Shown: positions 1-6,820 of the stretch, piece after piece | Numbering within the stretch: position 1 is the stretch's first letter | How the letters are laid out: each line of letters opens with the position of its first letter | NCBI GenBank assembly: GCA_019247135.1 | Contig: JAFAPL010000498.1 | Location: forward strand, 1 to 8,330 | Direction of reading: 5' to 3' | DNA length: 8,330 bases | Source of the DNA: Chloroflexota bacterium | GTDB lineage: Bacteria > Chloroflexota > UBA6077 > CF-72 | Translations under genes and position numbers: made by a program | The notes under the pieces: generated by a model | The model's input: only the letters and a program-made list of their open reading frames with translations | Told to the model about the DNA's origin: nothing | The model's database searches: none

Positions 1-1
1 G

Positions 2-274
2 TGCGGCGTCGAGCTCGTACAGGTTCTGGCCAGAGAACAAAACGTGCCCCTCAAACGCGTCGACGTCCAGATCCGTGCCTTTCAAGACCGCAATGCACCG
101 GCCCGACAGGATTACTCCACTTTCAATTCGGTGCGTGTCTCGTTCCAGCTCGGGGGCGTCTCAGAGGCCCAGGCACAGGACCTCGTAGACAAATTCAAGA
201 GACGTTGACCGCTCTTCGGCACGGTCGCAGTTGCGACCCCAGACGTTCAGGTCGACTTCAGCCTTCGGTCGTAA
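2..274 (+). CDS. OsmC/Ohr-family thiol peroxidase, 5'-partial, probable selenoprotein (in-frame UGA)
   Basis: This is the C-terminal half of an OsmC/Ohr-family protein; these are cytoplasmic enzymes that reduce organic hydroperoxides with a pair of redox cysteines. Frame 2 opens with CGVELVQVLAREQNVPLKRV, which matches the family's peroxidatic Cys at the head of the long central helix followed by a beta strand. After 68 residues, ending DKFKRR, the frame meets TGA at 206-208. Family members normally carry the second cysteine (a CP motif) here, about 65 residues after the first. Reading through gives PLFGTVAVATPDVQVDFS and then TAA at 272-274, which looks like the normal family C-terminus (CP followed by a beta strand). 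The natural reading is selenocysteine at residue 69 of the fragment. If TGA is a true stop, the protein ends at 208 without its second redox residue. The readthrough form overlaps the convergent hydrolase gene by 17 nt. The family is fairly certain; Sec insertion is inferred from the in-frame TGA and the following hairpin. Confidence 0.75.
206..208 (+). other. In-frame TGA, putative selenocysteine codon
   Basis: The TGA sits between DKFKRR and PLFGTVAVAT, replacing the cysteine of the family's CP motif. At least five other genes here end in TGA (stops at 258, 1034, 2413, 4277 and 5374), so TGA is not generally reassigned in this genome. Local recoding as selenocysteine, a Cys-to-stop mutation or a sequencing error are the remaining explanations. 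Confidence 0.65.
223..238 (+). promoter_or_regulatory. Candidate bacterial SECIS hairpin
   Basis: GGTCGCAGTTGCGACC forms a perfect 6-bp stem (GGTCGC/GCGACC) with the loop AGTT. The stem begins 14 nt after the TGA, and the loop G is the 22nd base after it. Bacterial SECIS elements are hairpins just downstream of the UGA with a G early in the apical loop, bound by SelB. As I recall it, the E. coli fdhF SelB-binding hairpin core is GGUUGCAGGUCUGCACC with its loop G about 19-20 nt after the UGA, so both sequence and spacing are close. The bulged U of the fdhF stem is absent here. No T-tract follows, which argues against an intrinsic terminator. Confidence 0.6.
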
Positions 275-1034
275 GCTGGAGCGTCAGCCCGTCATAGGCG
301 ACTTCGACGTCCGGGCCGATGCGCGCGTTCGTCGCCTCGTGCTCGAGCGTGTGACTGACATGCGTCAGGTATGCATGCTTCGGCGCGACGTCGGTGATCA
401 GCTCGAGGGCTTCCGGCACCGAGAGATGTGTCGGATGCGGCTCCCACCGCAGCGCGTCCACCACCAGCGCTTGCAATCCCCGCAACAAAGACCTGGAGGC
501 GGCGGGGATTCCGTTGGTGTCGGTCAGGTAGGCGAAGTCGCCGATGCGATACCCGGTCGAGCGACTATTCCCGTGGCGCATAGGGATTGGCTGGATGCAC
601 GTCTTCCCGACGTAAAACGGCGTCGCGTCAACAGCCGTGTAGCCGATGTGCGGGATCAGGCCGATCCACGGCGTGCCGGCAAAGGCGTAGGCAAAGCGCT
701 GACGTAGCTGGTTGCCCGTCTCGACGTCGCCGAAGCAGGGCAGCATGCCTCCGAGCCTGGCGTTGAACGCCTTCAGGTCGTCGATTCCGGCCGTGTGGTC
801 GGCGTGGGCATGGGTGAACAGGACGGCATCGACTTTCGTGACCCCCTCCCGGAGGGCCTGCATGCGCATTTCCGGGCCGACGTCCACCAGGAGGTGTGAG
901 CCCTCGTCGGATTCGATATACACGGAGGCACGAGTGCGCTTGTTGCGCGGATCAGGGCTGGTGCAGGTGGCGCAGCGGCAGCCGATCACCGGCACGCCAT
1001 ACGACGTGGACGTGCCGAGAAAGCGCACCAGCAT
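258..1034 (-). CDS. PhnP-like MBL-fold metallo-hydrolase
   Basis: This 258-aa protein of the metallo-beta-lactamase fold most resembles PhnP-type cyclic phosphodiesterases. It starts MLVRFLGTSTSYGVPVIGC. A CxCxxC cluster (Cys19, Cys21, Cys24) corresponds to the structural zinc site of PhnP. The catalytic metal motif THAHADH covers residues 74-80, followed by MRHG with His154, LTDTN with Asp172, HPTHLS (200-205) and THVSH with His225. Length and motif order fit the family. The frame is open 32 codons further upstream, but the fold begins at this ATG, which overlaps the TGA of the preceding membrane-protein gene by one base (TGATG); that suggests coupled translation. No strong Shine-Dalgarno is visible. 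No phosphonate genes are nearby, so the substrate is open: a cyclic nucleotide or ribose phosphate is a reasonable guess. It converges on the OsmC gene. Confidence 0.85.
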   Translation of the reverse strand: MLVRFLGTSTSYGVPVIGCRCATCTSPDPRNKRTRASVYIESDEGSHLLVDVGPEMRMQALREGVTKVDAVLFTHAHADHTAGIDDLKAFNARLGGMLPCFGDVETGNQLRQRFAYAFAGTPWIGLIPHIGYTAVDATPFYVGKTCIQPIPMRHGNSRSTGYRIGDFAYLTDTNGIPAASRSLLRGLQALVVDALRWEPHPTHLSVPEALELITDVAPKHAYLTHVSHTLEHEATNARIGPDVEVAYDGLTLQLTTEG

Positions 1035-1405
1035 CAAGTAACAATAAGGGTTAACAGGTGCGGGTCGAGCAGGCCGACCATCACGCCGCAGATGACCTGG
1101 CCTCGCAAGCGACGGAGACGGAGTATCCATCGCGCCGCCGCGAACCCGATGCCGGCCATGAGCAGCATCGGCAAGGGGATGAATTGAATGCGCCGGCTGA
1201 GCGATGGATCGGGACCGAGAACCAGGTCAAAGAGGGCCGCGACGACGAGGCTTGCCGCGCACAGTACAAGCGCAGCGACGAACGTCTTGCGCACCGAGAA
1301 AGCCATGATCAGCCGAATCGTGAGCTGGGCGGCCGACAGCACGAGGAAGCACCACCCGACGAGTGCCGCCAGACCGATAGGTTGCGCGAAGGCGGCGAGT
1401 GTCAT
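1034..1405 (-). CDS. Small membrane protein of unknown function
   Basis: This 123-aa, strongly hydrophobic protein has about four predicted membrane segments, near residues 10-30, 40-62, 75-92 and 103-122. Basic loops (SVRKT, and the arginine-rich RLRRLRG stretch after segment 3) suggest cytoplasmic sides by the positive-inside rule. I do not recognise a family or any catalytic motif. It starts 15 nt after the cyclase stop codon, with a GGTGG-like purine stretch upstream, and its stop overlaps the hydrolase start by one base. This placement supports it as a real gene in the same operon rather than a chance frame. It could be a partner of a neighbouring protein, but nothing in the sequence shows that. 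Confidence 0.65.
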   Translation of the reverse strand: MTLAAFAQPIGLAALVGWCFLVLSAAQLTIRLIMAFSVRKTFVAALVLCAASLVVAALFDLVLGPDPSLSRRIQFIPLPMLLMAGIGFAAARWILRLRRLRGQVICGVMVGLLDPHLLTLIVT

Positions 1406-1420
1406 GCGCGCACGGCCACC

Positions 1421-2416
1421 CTATCCCTTCCACAGACAGACCTGGTTGCGGCCGTTCCGCTTGGCCTCATACAACGCCTGGTCGGCGTAACTCACCAGTA
1501 GCTCCGCGTCGACGCTGTCCGGATCCAGTGACGTGCCGCCGACGCTCAAGGTCACGCGCCCGATCTCGCTCGTCATTCCGCCCTGAAAAGGGGGTAGCTC
1601 CTCGACCGCGCGCCGGATCTTCTCCGCCACGATGCCGACCTCTTTGCGTCCGATGCCGGGCAGGATGGCGGCAAATTCCTCGCCTCCCAGGCGGCCGACG
1701 ACGTCGGTGCTTCGCAACGAGAGGCGGAGCTGTTCGGCGACCTGGCGCAAGACGCTGTCGCCGACCGGATGCCCGTGTCGATCGTTCACCAGCTTGAAAT
1801 TGTCCAGGTCCATGATGATCAGTCCGACGGGATACTCCATGCGCCGTGCGCGCTGGACTTCCAGGTTCAGCTGCTCGTGAAAGTGGCGGTAATTGCTCAG
1901 CCCGGTCAGCGGATCGGTGATCGCCAGACGCTGAGTCTCCTGATACAGGTGGGCGTTCTGAAGCGCGACCACGACGGAGGCAACCAGGAGCTCGACGACT
2001 TTCACGCTTTCGTCCGACACCGGGCCGGCGCGGCACACTTGGAGCGCGCCGATTGCGCGATCGCCGGCACGCAGCGGTATGGCCAATTCGAGCGTGCCGT
2101 CTGGCTTCGGGCGTCCGACCGTACGCAGCTCGCGCATGCACTCGGACACCACGCTTCCCTCGCGCGCGACGCCCCAGTCCGGGCGATCGACGGAGCAATC
2201 CTCGAACCCTCGCGCAGCGCGCAGTCGCGCGGCCGTGGGCACTGACGTCTCCAGATCGACCAGATACACGGCGGCCGTCTCAGAGGTGAGCAGCTGGCCG
2301 AGCGAGTCGAGCATGTTGGTCAACACCTGGTCCGGGTCGAGCGCCGCGGCGATACGCCGGTTGACCTCGAGTAGCACCGTAAGCTGGTGCAGGTGACGGC
2401 GCAGGTCGACGTTCAC
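1421..2416 (-). CDS. GAF-GGDEF diguanylate cyclase
   Basis: This cytoplasmic protein makes the second messenger c-di-GMP from two GTP. With the chosen GTG start it has 331 residues. The N-terminal part (about 25-160) is a GAF-type sensor domain, followed by a helical linker (LYQETQRLAITD) and a GGDEF domain from about 164 to 328. The domain carries DPLTGLSN (168-175), the metal-binding DLDNFK (203-208), and an active-site signature GGEEF (244-248). An RxxD motif (RSTD, 235-238) lies exactly five residues before it, the position of the product-inhibition I-site, so feedback control by c-di-GMP is likely. The GTG overlaps the TGA of the upstream glycosyltransferase gene as GTGA. The frame stays open 93 more codons inside that gene, but that stretch has no domain-like composition. 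The GAF ligand is unknown. No EAL or HD-GYP partner is in the window. Confidence 0.92.
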   Translation of the reverse strand: MNVDLRRHLHQLTVLLEVNRRIAAALDPDQVLTNMLDSLGQLLTSETAAVYLVDLETSVPTAARLRAARGFEDCSVDRPDWGVAREGSVVSECMRELRTVGRPKPDGTLELAIPLRAGDRAIGALQVCRAGPVSDESVKVVELLVASVVVALQNAHLYQETQRLAITDPLTGLSNYRHFHEQLNLEVQRARRMEYPVGLIIMDLDNFKLVNDRHGHPVGDSVLRQVAEQLRLSLRSTDVVGRLGGEEFAAILPGIGRKEVGIVAEKIRRAVEELPPFQGGMTSEIGRVTLSVGGTSLDPDSVDAELLVSYADQALYEAKRNGRNQVCLWKG

Positions 2417-4290
2417 TCCAGGCCCAGCCCGGGCCGCAGGCGCGCGTTGACAGGCACCTGTGGCCGAGCCCGGCGAAGCAGCCGCCACAACCAGCCAATC
2501 ACCGGCACCGCGAGCGGCGCGAACGCGTACACCAACACCAGCATGCTCGGCATGTGCCAGTTCCAGTAGTGATGCACATAAAAGATCGGCAACGACGTCA
2601 ACGTGTAGCCCACGATCACCAGACTCAACTGGCGACGCCATCCGAGCAACGTGGCAAGGGCGAGCGGCCAGAACCAGTACCACTCGAGAACCCACGGCAG
2701 CACGAGCACGATCAAGACGGCGAAGGCGCGTACAGATGCTTCGAGTATCGGCTCGATCAGCGATCGCCGTCGATCACCAGCGATGCGCCACAAGCGAATG
2801 CATTCCCAGATCAGATACAGGGCGAAGATGCCGCGCGTGATCCACTTCGTCCAGATTCGGACCGTGGGCAAGGTGGGCGTCGTGTACAGCTCGGCATACG
2901 AATACGCGACCTCGTCGGGGGACGGGGCGGGGGTCGATTTGTTCAGGAACTTGTTGTCGAACTCGAGCGCGAACACGTCCGGCGCCGAGTTGCTGAACTG
3001 CCAGGATTTCCCGTCCGCGGCGGTCAGAATCGGCTGCAGCGAACGTGGGTAGTCCCACCAGGGCACGAACAGAATCGCGGCGGTGGCCGCGATGACCAGT
3101 CCTGTCCCACCGATCCAGCCGATGCGCGACGGCCAGGTCGCCAGCCGACGTACCCACGGGACGACATAGAACAGTCCGACGATACACGTCGTGTACTTGA
3201 TGAGTGCGCTGAGGCCGACAAAGAACGTGCCCACTGCCCAGCCCACATTCGTCACCCGACGTTGCAGCGTGAGCGGCACGACGCCGAGCAACAGCAACGT
3301 CACCATCAGGGCGTCGTTGTGCGCGTTCCCGGCTGTGTCAAAAAGCATCAGCGGGTTCCACGCAAACATGGTGAACGCGGTGAGGCGCGCGCGTGGTCGT
3401 TGCGGCATGAGCCGACCGAGCAGCCACCACAGCAATGCCAGGTTGATCAGTTGGACCACGTTCATCGCCAGCTTGTAGACGAAGACCTGGTCCATCAGGC
3501 CGACCTGGAGCACTTCGCCGTCGTCCAGCGTAACCGTCAGCCCGTTGAGCGGGTCCATCAGGTGGGCCAGCACCCAGGCGAGGTTCGTCCACAGCGGGCC
3601 ATAGACGCTCGGTTGGTCCCACCAGATCGGGTGGATCCAGTTGAGCATCGGATTGCCAGGGAAGTAGTTGGGGGGATAAATGTACGGGTTCAGGTTGTAG
3701 ACGGCCGAGATGTGGCCGTACATCACGTACGAAAAGATGTCGGTCGTAAAGAGCCCGGGTGACAGGAACAGCGTCACCTGAAACAGCAGTTCGAAGAGCA
3801 CCACAACCGCCAGCGCGCCACGAACCGCGCTGATACCGACGTCCACCAGCACAACGCCGGCCACGTATCCCACACTCGTGACCACGAAGGCGAGCACCAG
3901 CGAGTTCACGACGATCTCCAGGCTCACCGGGCCATCCGGTCCCTCGAGACCCGGCGCGAGCGTGTTCGCCAGCGCCAGGAGATCACGCAGATGATCCCAG
4001 ACGACCGACTGCGTGACGAGATACACGTACGTGAAGTCGTTCCCGTGCGTGAGCCGGTAGCTCAGGGTCCACACCATGACCCACCCGATCTGCACGACCA
4101 CCCCGGCCAGGGCGAGCAACAGCAGGCGCAAGACGACGCTGACGATGCCAGCCCAACGCGGATGAGCTTTCGACACACCCGCGCGCCGCTGGTCGTCGGG
4201 CAGCTCGGCAGGACGCGTAGCGATCATCGAGGGAGCGGCGCGGCTCCCGCGTGCAACACGCGTGCCAACGTCTCGTTCACGGTACTGCAC
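2413..4290 (-). CDS. Multi-pass GT-C-type glycosyltransferase (MptB/GT87-like)
   Basis: This integral membrane protein of 625 aa has roughly 12 hydrophobic segments, the first at about residues 48-75. An acidic motif in a non-cytoplasmic loop after the third segment, TTDIFSYVMYGH with Asp184, is followed by LNPY (200-203) and VYGPLW (229-234). This pattern is typical of GT-C enzymes that use polyprenyl-phosphate sugars, such as the mycobacterial alpha-1,6-mannosyltransferases and DUF2029/GT87 proteins. They transfer a sugar to a lipid or glycan acceptor on the outer face of the membrane. The start used is a GTG that overlaps the upstream gene by 14 nt, with a weak AAGAAG before it; an ATG at 4227 (604 aa) is a fair alternative. 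The end overlaps the cyclase start by 4 nt. Donor and acceptor cannot be told from sequence; mannose is the family's usual sugar. Confidence 0.82.
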   Translation of the reverse strand: MQYRERDVGTRVARGSRAAPSMIATRPAELPDDQRRAGVSKAHPRWAGIVSVVLRLLLLALAGVVVQIGWVMVWTLSYRLTHGNDFTYVYLVTQSVVWDHLRDLLALANTLAPGLEGPDGPVSLEIVVNSLVLAFVVTSVGYVAGVVLVDVGISAVRGALAVVVLFELLFQVTLFLSPGLFTTDIFSYVMYGHISAVYNLNPYIYPPNYFPGNPMLNWIHPIWWDQPSVYGPLWTNLAWVLAHLMDPLNGLTVTLDDGEVLQVGLMDQVFVYKLAMNVVQLINLALLWWLLGRLMPQRPRARLTAFTMFAWNPLMLFDTAGNAHNDALMVTLLLLGVVPLTLQRRVTNVGWAVGTFFVGLSALIKYTTCIVGLFYVVPWVRRLATWPSRIGWIGGTGLVIAATAAILFVPWWDYPRSLQPILTAADGKSWQFSNSAPDVFALEFDNKFLNKSTPAPSPDEVAYSYAELYTTPTLPTVRIWTKWITRGIFALYLIWECIRLWRIAGDRRRSLIEPILEASVRAFAVLIVLVLPWVLEWYWFWPLALATLLGWRRQLSLVIVGYTLTSLPIFYVHHYWNWHMPSMLVLVYAFAPLAVPVIGWLWRLLRRARPQVPVNARLRPGLGLE

Positions 4291-5377
4291 ATGCTTGCTT
4301 CTTGAGATTCAGCACGTGCTGGGCCACCGTGCTGGCGCCGTCGAGGCGTAGTTCGCTCCATGTGCACGTGGAGTCCAGCAATGCATCGAGATGAGAAGCG
4401 AGCCGCCCGTCGAGCACATCGGCACGGGGGACGTAGCGTGCGCACCCGAGGCGGTGCAGTGCATCCACCAGTACGTCGTACTCGCGGAATGGTCCGCGAT
4501 CGGTATAGAGCATTGGTACCCGATTCGCGAGGCAGTCGGCTACGATGCCATAGCCGGGCTTGGTCACCAGCGCGTCGCAGGCGGCCAGGACGGAGACGTA
4601 ATCCGCCGGTTGCTCGCGGAGCACGACCACGTTCGCGGCTGTGGTGTGCGCATCGCGGCTCAGCGGGAGGGTCAGCAGGAAGGTATAGCCGGCGGCCTCG
4701 GCCAGCGCGTCCAGATTGATGTCGCGCGCTGGAAAACCACCAAACGAGAGCAAGATGAGCTTTGCGGCGGTCGGCACACCGAGTTCCGCCCGAACGGCAG
4801 ACTTGGGCTTCGAAGCTGTGCGAGCAATCAGTGGCACGTCTTCGACGCGCTTGAACGCCGAGAATGCATCGGCGTCAGTGCCGTGTAGCGGCAGCCGCAA
4901 AAGCAGATCAGCCTGGGCGTACGCGCTCCGAATCTGCTGGACGATGTCTTCGAACCCTGGCCAGGCGGCATAGATCCAGTCCCACGTGAAGTTGGTCACC
5001 GCGACCGACGGAATGCCCGCAAGGTGCGCGGCAACGATTGCCAGTGGCGGCACGTCGGCAATGAGCACGTCGGCACGGACGCTCCTCAGCAGTTCGGCTT
5101 CCACTGATGCGCGTGCATCGAAATCGTGACCGACTCGACGCCAACAGTCGCGCGTGGCATCGATGTCGAACTCGAGGCCGTGGTGCTGGACTACTCCGAC
5201 GTCGATCGGCCACCCCGGCGAGTCAATCGGCTGAACGCCTTGCGGGAAGAGCCAGATTGGCGCTTCGCTGCGCAGGAGCACTCGCGCCCCGCGCTTCAGC
5301 AACTCGCCGGCAACTTGCGCCGACCGCACAGCGTGGCCGTACCCGTGGCCCGAGACGGCCAGCACGACAGTCGTCAC
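4277..5377 (-). CDS. GT-B-like glycosyltransferase resembling the L-arabinokinase N-terminal domain
   Basis: This soluble 366-aa protein looks like a two-lobe GT-B fold. The first strand is followed by VSGHGYGHAVRS (8-19). Then come IADVPP (106-111), VTNFTWDWIY (127-136), EDVPLIAR (179-186), LLSFGG (209-214) and TKPGYGIVAD (272-281). From memory these match, in order, the N-terminal domain of plant L-arabinokinase (GHGFGHASR, SDVVP, VTNFSWDFIY, DVPLVVR, NFGG, KIGYGTVSE). Here the domain stands alone, with no GHMP-kinase part. The sugar donor is unknown. The GTG start overlaps the hydrolase stop as GTGA and has GAAGGG about 8 nt upstream. Its 3' end overlaps the membrane glycosyltransferase, which suggests the two act on one glycoconjugate. 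Confidence 0.8.
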   Translation of the reverse strand: MTTVVLAVSGHGYGHAVRSAQVAGELLKRGARVLLRSEAPIWLFPQGVQPIDSPGWPIDVGVVQHHGLEFDIDATRDCWRRVGHDFDARASVEAELLRSVRADVLIADVPPLAIVAAHLAGIPSVAVTNFTWDWIYAAWPGFEDIVQQIRSAYAQADLLLRLPLHGTDADAFSAFKRVEDVPLIARTASKPKSAVRAELGVPTAAKLILLSFGGFPARDINLDALAEAAGYTFLLTLPLSRDAHTTAANVVVLREQPADYVSVLAACDALVTKPGYGIVADCLANRVPMLYTDRGPFREYDVLVDALHRLGCARYVPRADVLDGRLASHLDALLDSTCTWSELRLDGASTVAQHVLNLKKQACAVP

Positions 5378-6288
5378 TTGATGCGCCCTTCGCGACGAAG
5401 TCGCTGTTTCAACGCGGTCAGCTCGGACTCGATCGGGTCAATTTCGGGCCCCTCATGCAGGATCCGCTGCGGGCCAACGGCCGATAGCACGCGTCGCCAG
5501 ACCGTCGGCTCGTCGAGGATCGCGCCATGCCCCATCGAGCCCGGACGGACCATCGTCACTCGCACCAGGAGGTCTTCGATGGACTCGCCCGGCGCCGGCA
5601 AGATCGCCTCCTCTGGACGGACAACGGCGTCGTCGGGATCCGCCAGCGTCAGAACTCGGGCGCCGGCGGCGCGCAGAAACGCGGCGCGACGTTGCACGCG
5701 CGTTTGCTCCTCAGCGTCACTCCAGCGCGCAGACAGATCACGACCCGCCTGACCGAGCGCGTCCGGCTCGCCTGTCACCAACCACGCCCAGTTGACCAGG
5801 CTGCCGGCGTTGGAGCCTTTGACCGGTGCGGAAAGGGCGATCACACCCCCCAGGCGACCCGTCCAGCGCTGGCGGTCTCTGACGAGCGCGAGCGTGGCGC
5901 CATCGAGCGCGGCCACGCCGCCCAACGAGTAGCCCAGGATCCACAACCTGGCGTCCTGGGGTAAGGCATCGGCGTACCACTCGAGGCAACCGGCCGCCGC
6001 CTCGGCGATGTCCGTCAGAGGTTTGCGCGTGTCGAGCCCGACATAGGGTTGGGGGCGATAGCCATCGTCGCGGTCGGCGCCGGCGTACGTGGCTTCGAGA
6101 ACGTCGCGGCGGATCTCATAGCCGCCGCGATCGGCGAGGAATTTCAGCATCCCGCTGAACGACCGCTCGGGATCGCCGGTGCGGGTGCCGATACCGCCGA
6201 AGAGCACGAGCTTGGTCTGCCCACGCGGCCACACGTAATAGCCAGGCCGCCAACTCGGGACGGGGCTGCGCGGCTCGCCGACGGACAT
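5374..6288 (-). CDS. Alpha/beta-fold hydrolase
   Basis: This 304-aa protein probably has a serine-hydrolase fold. The nucleophile elbow is GYSLGG (119-124, Ser121), preceded by the strand RLWIL. An acid candidate lies in LADPDDAVV (Asp217, Asp219 or Asp220), in the usual place after strand 7, and the histidine is in MGHGAIL (His254), giving a complete triad. An oxyanion-type stretch LFGGIGTR (29-36) follows the first strand. No signal peptide or membrane segment is evident, so it is probably cytoplasmic. The C-terminal 25 residues are charged and helical (ELTALKQRLRREGRIK). The substrate is unknown; esterase, lipase or thioesterase activity are all possible. It is the first gene of the tightly overlapping group, ending 4 nt into the next start. 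No clear Shine-Dalgarno precedes the ATG; a TATTAC about 14 nt upstream could be a -10 box for a near-leaderless transcript. Confidence 0.8.
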   Translation of the reverse strand: MSVGEPRSPVPSWRPGYYVWPRGQTKLVLFGGIGTRTGDPERSFSGMLKFLADRGGYEIRRDVLEATYAGADRDDGYRPQPYVGLDTRKPLTDIAEAAAGCLEWYADALPQDARLWILGYSLGGVAALDGATLALVRDRQRWTGRLGGVIALSAPVKGSNAGSLVNWAWLVTGEPDALGQAGRDLSARWSDAEEQTRVQRRAAFLRAAGARVLTLADPDDAVVRPEEAILPAPGESIEDLLVRVTMVRPGSMGHGAILDEPTVWRRVLSAVGPQRILHEGPEIDPIESELTALKQRLRREGRIK

Positions 6289-6333
6289 ACCACTTTGAGC
6301 GTAATAGAGGACGCTCGTGTGGCGCGGTGCCGA

Positions 6334-6765
6334 CTAACTGGGTGGCACTCGGGCAGCGCCCTCGCCGGTCACGCGGATCGTGACGAACCCGTCGTCTGGC
6401 ACAGCCACGCTGATCGAGGAGTTCATGGGCGAAGTCCCGTCGGCCAGCAAGGGATCAACCACGTACTGGCCCGGTGAAACGGGAACCGAGAAGGTGCCGT
6501 CGTCCGCGGTCGGGATACTGGCGACTTGCTGTTGCGTGTCGGCCGTAAGGATGAGGACGGTCGTAGGGAATGGACGGTCCGGACACGTCCGGCCCCCGCC
6601 CAGGCCACCTACGGGGACAGGGCAGCGGCCGGCCGCCACGATCTGACCCGAAAGAGCAGGCGCGCTCGCCGAGTCGGGTGCCGCAACTTCTTGCGCCACC
6701 ACGCTGGAAGTACTGACCAGCACAGTGAGCAAGGCAGCAACCCCGGCGCCGCGAATCGCGCGCAT
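6334..6765 (-). CDS. Secreted protein with carboxypeptidase-regulatory-like beta domain
   Basis: This protein of 143 aa has a signal peptide (MRAIRGAGVAALLTVLVSTS, then cleavage near VVAQE). The mature part contains SGQIVAAG, a two-cysteine loop RCPVPVGGLGGGRTCPDRPF, and a beta-rich stretch with TADDGTFSVPVSPGQYVV. That is the typical D-G-x-F ... PGxYxV pattern of carboxypeptidase-regulatory/transthyretin-like Ig-fold domains. Such domains are non-enzymatic and usually bind or present something at the cell surface; the two cysteines probably form a disulfide. AAGGAG lies only 2 nt before the ATG at 6765, an unusually short spacing, and a GTG directly upstream (6768) overlaps it. A later start would destroy the signal peptide, so the ATG is preferred. 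It lies 45 nt upstream of the hydrolase gene on the same strand and could share its transcript. Confidence 0.72.
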   Translation of the reverse strand: MRAIRGAGVAALLTVLVSTSSVVAQEVAAPDSASAPALSGQIVAAGRCPVPVGGLGGGRTCPDRPFPTTVLILTADTQQQVASIPTADDGTFSVPVSPGQYVVDPLLADGTSPMNSSISVAVPDDGFVTIRVTGEGAARVPPS

Positions 6766-6767
6766 CA

Positions 6768-6773
6768 CTCCTT
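6768..6773 (-). promoter_or_regulatory. Shine-Dalgarno AAGGAG, very close to the start
   Basis: AAGGAG on the minus strand is followed by TG and then the ATG at 6765. The match to the anti-SD is strong but the spacing is 2 nt instead of the usual 5-9. It supports this region as the start of the secreted-protein gene. Confidence 0.5.
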
Positions 6774-6820
6774 AAACGATGCGCCCGCAAACGGCGTTCC
6801 ATGCCGGCGCATCACACTCG

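Noticed and set aside
223..238. Intrinsic terminator between the convergent genes
   Set aside because: The stem is perfect but no T-tract follows on either strand, and it lies within the continued OsmC frame. A SECIS role fits better, although a weak terminator function cannot be excluded.
1..297. Open frame 1 on the plus strand, 98 codons
   Set aside because: Arginine-rich, low-complexity composition typical of a wrong frame in GC-rich DNA. Frame 2 over the same bases gives a recognisable OsmC protein.
1035..1130. Longer start for the PhnP-like hydrolase
   Set aside because: The extra 32 residues precede the first strand of the fold, overlap the membrane-protein gene and resemble no family N-terminus.
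2417..2695. 93-codon N-terminal extension of the diguanylate cyclase
   Set aside because: It lies wholly inside the glycosyltransferase gene in another frame and has no domain-like sequence. The GTGA start at 2416 is the better boundary.
2554..3762. 402-codon plus-strand open frame
   Set aside because: Antisense to the membrane glycosyltransferase. It is rich in Arg, Gln, Asp and His with no recognisable motif, as expected for a shadow of a hydrophobic gene.
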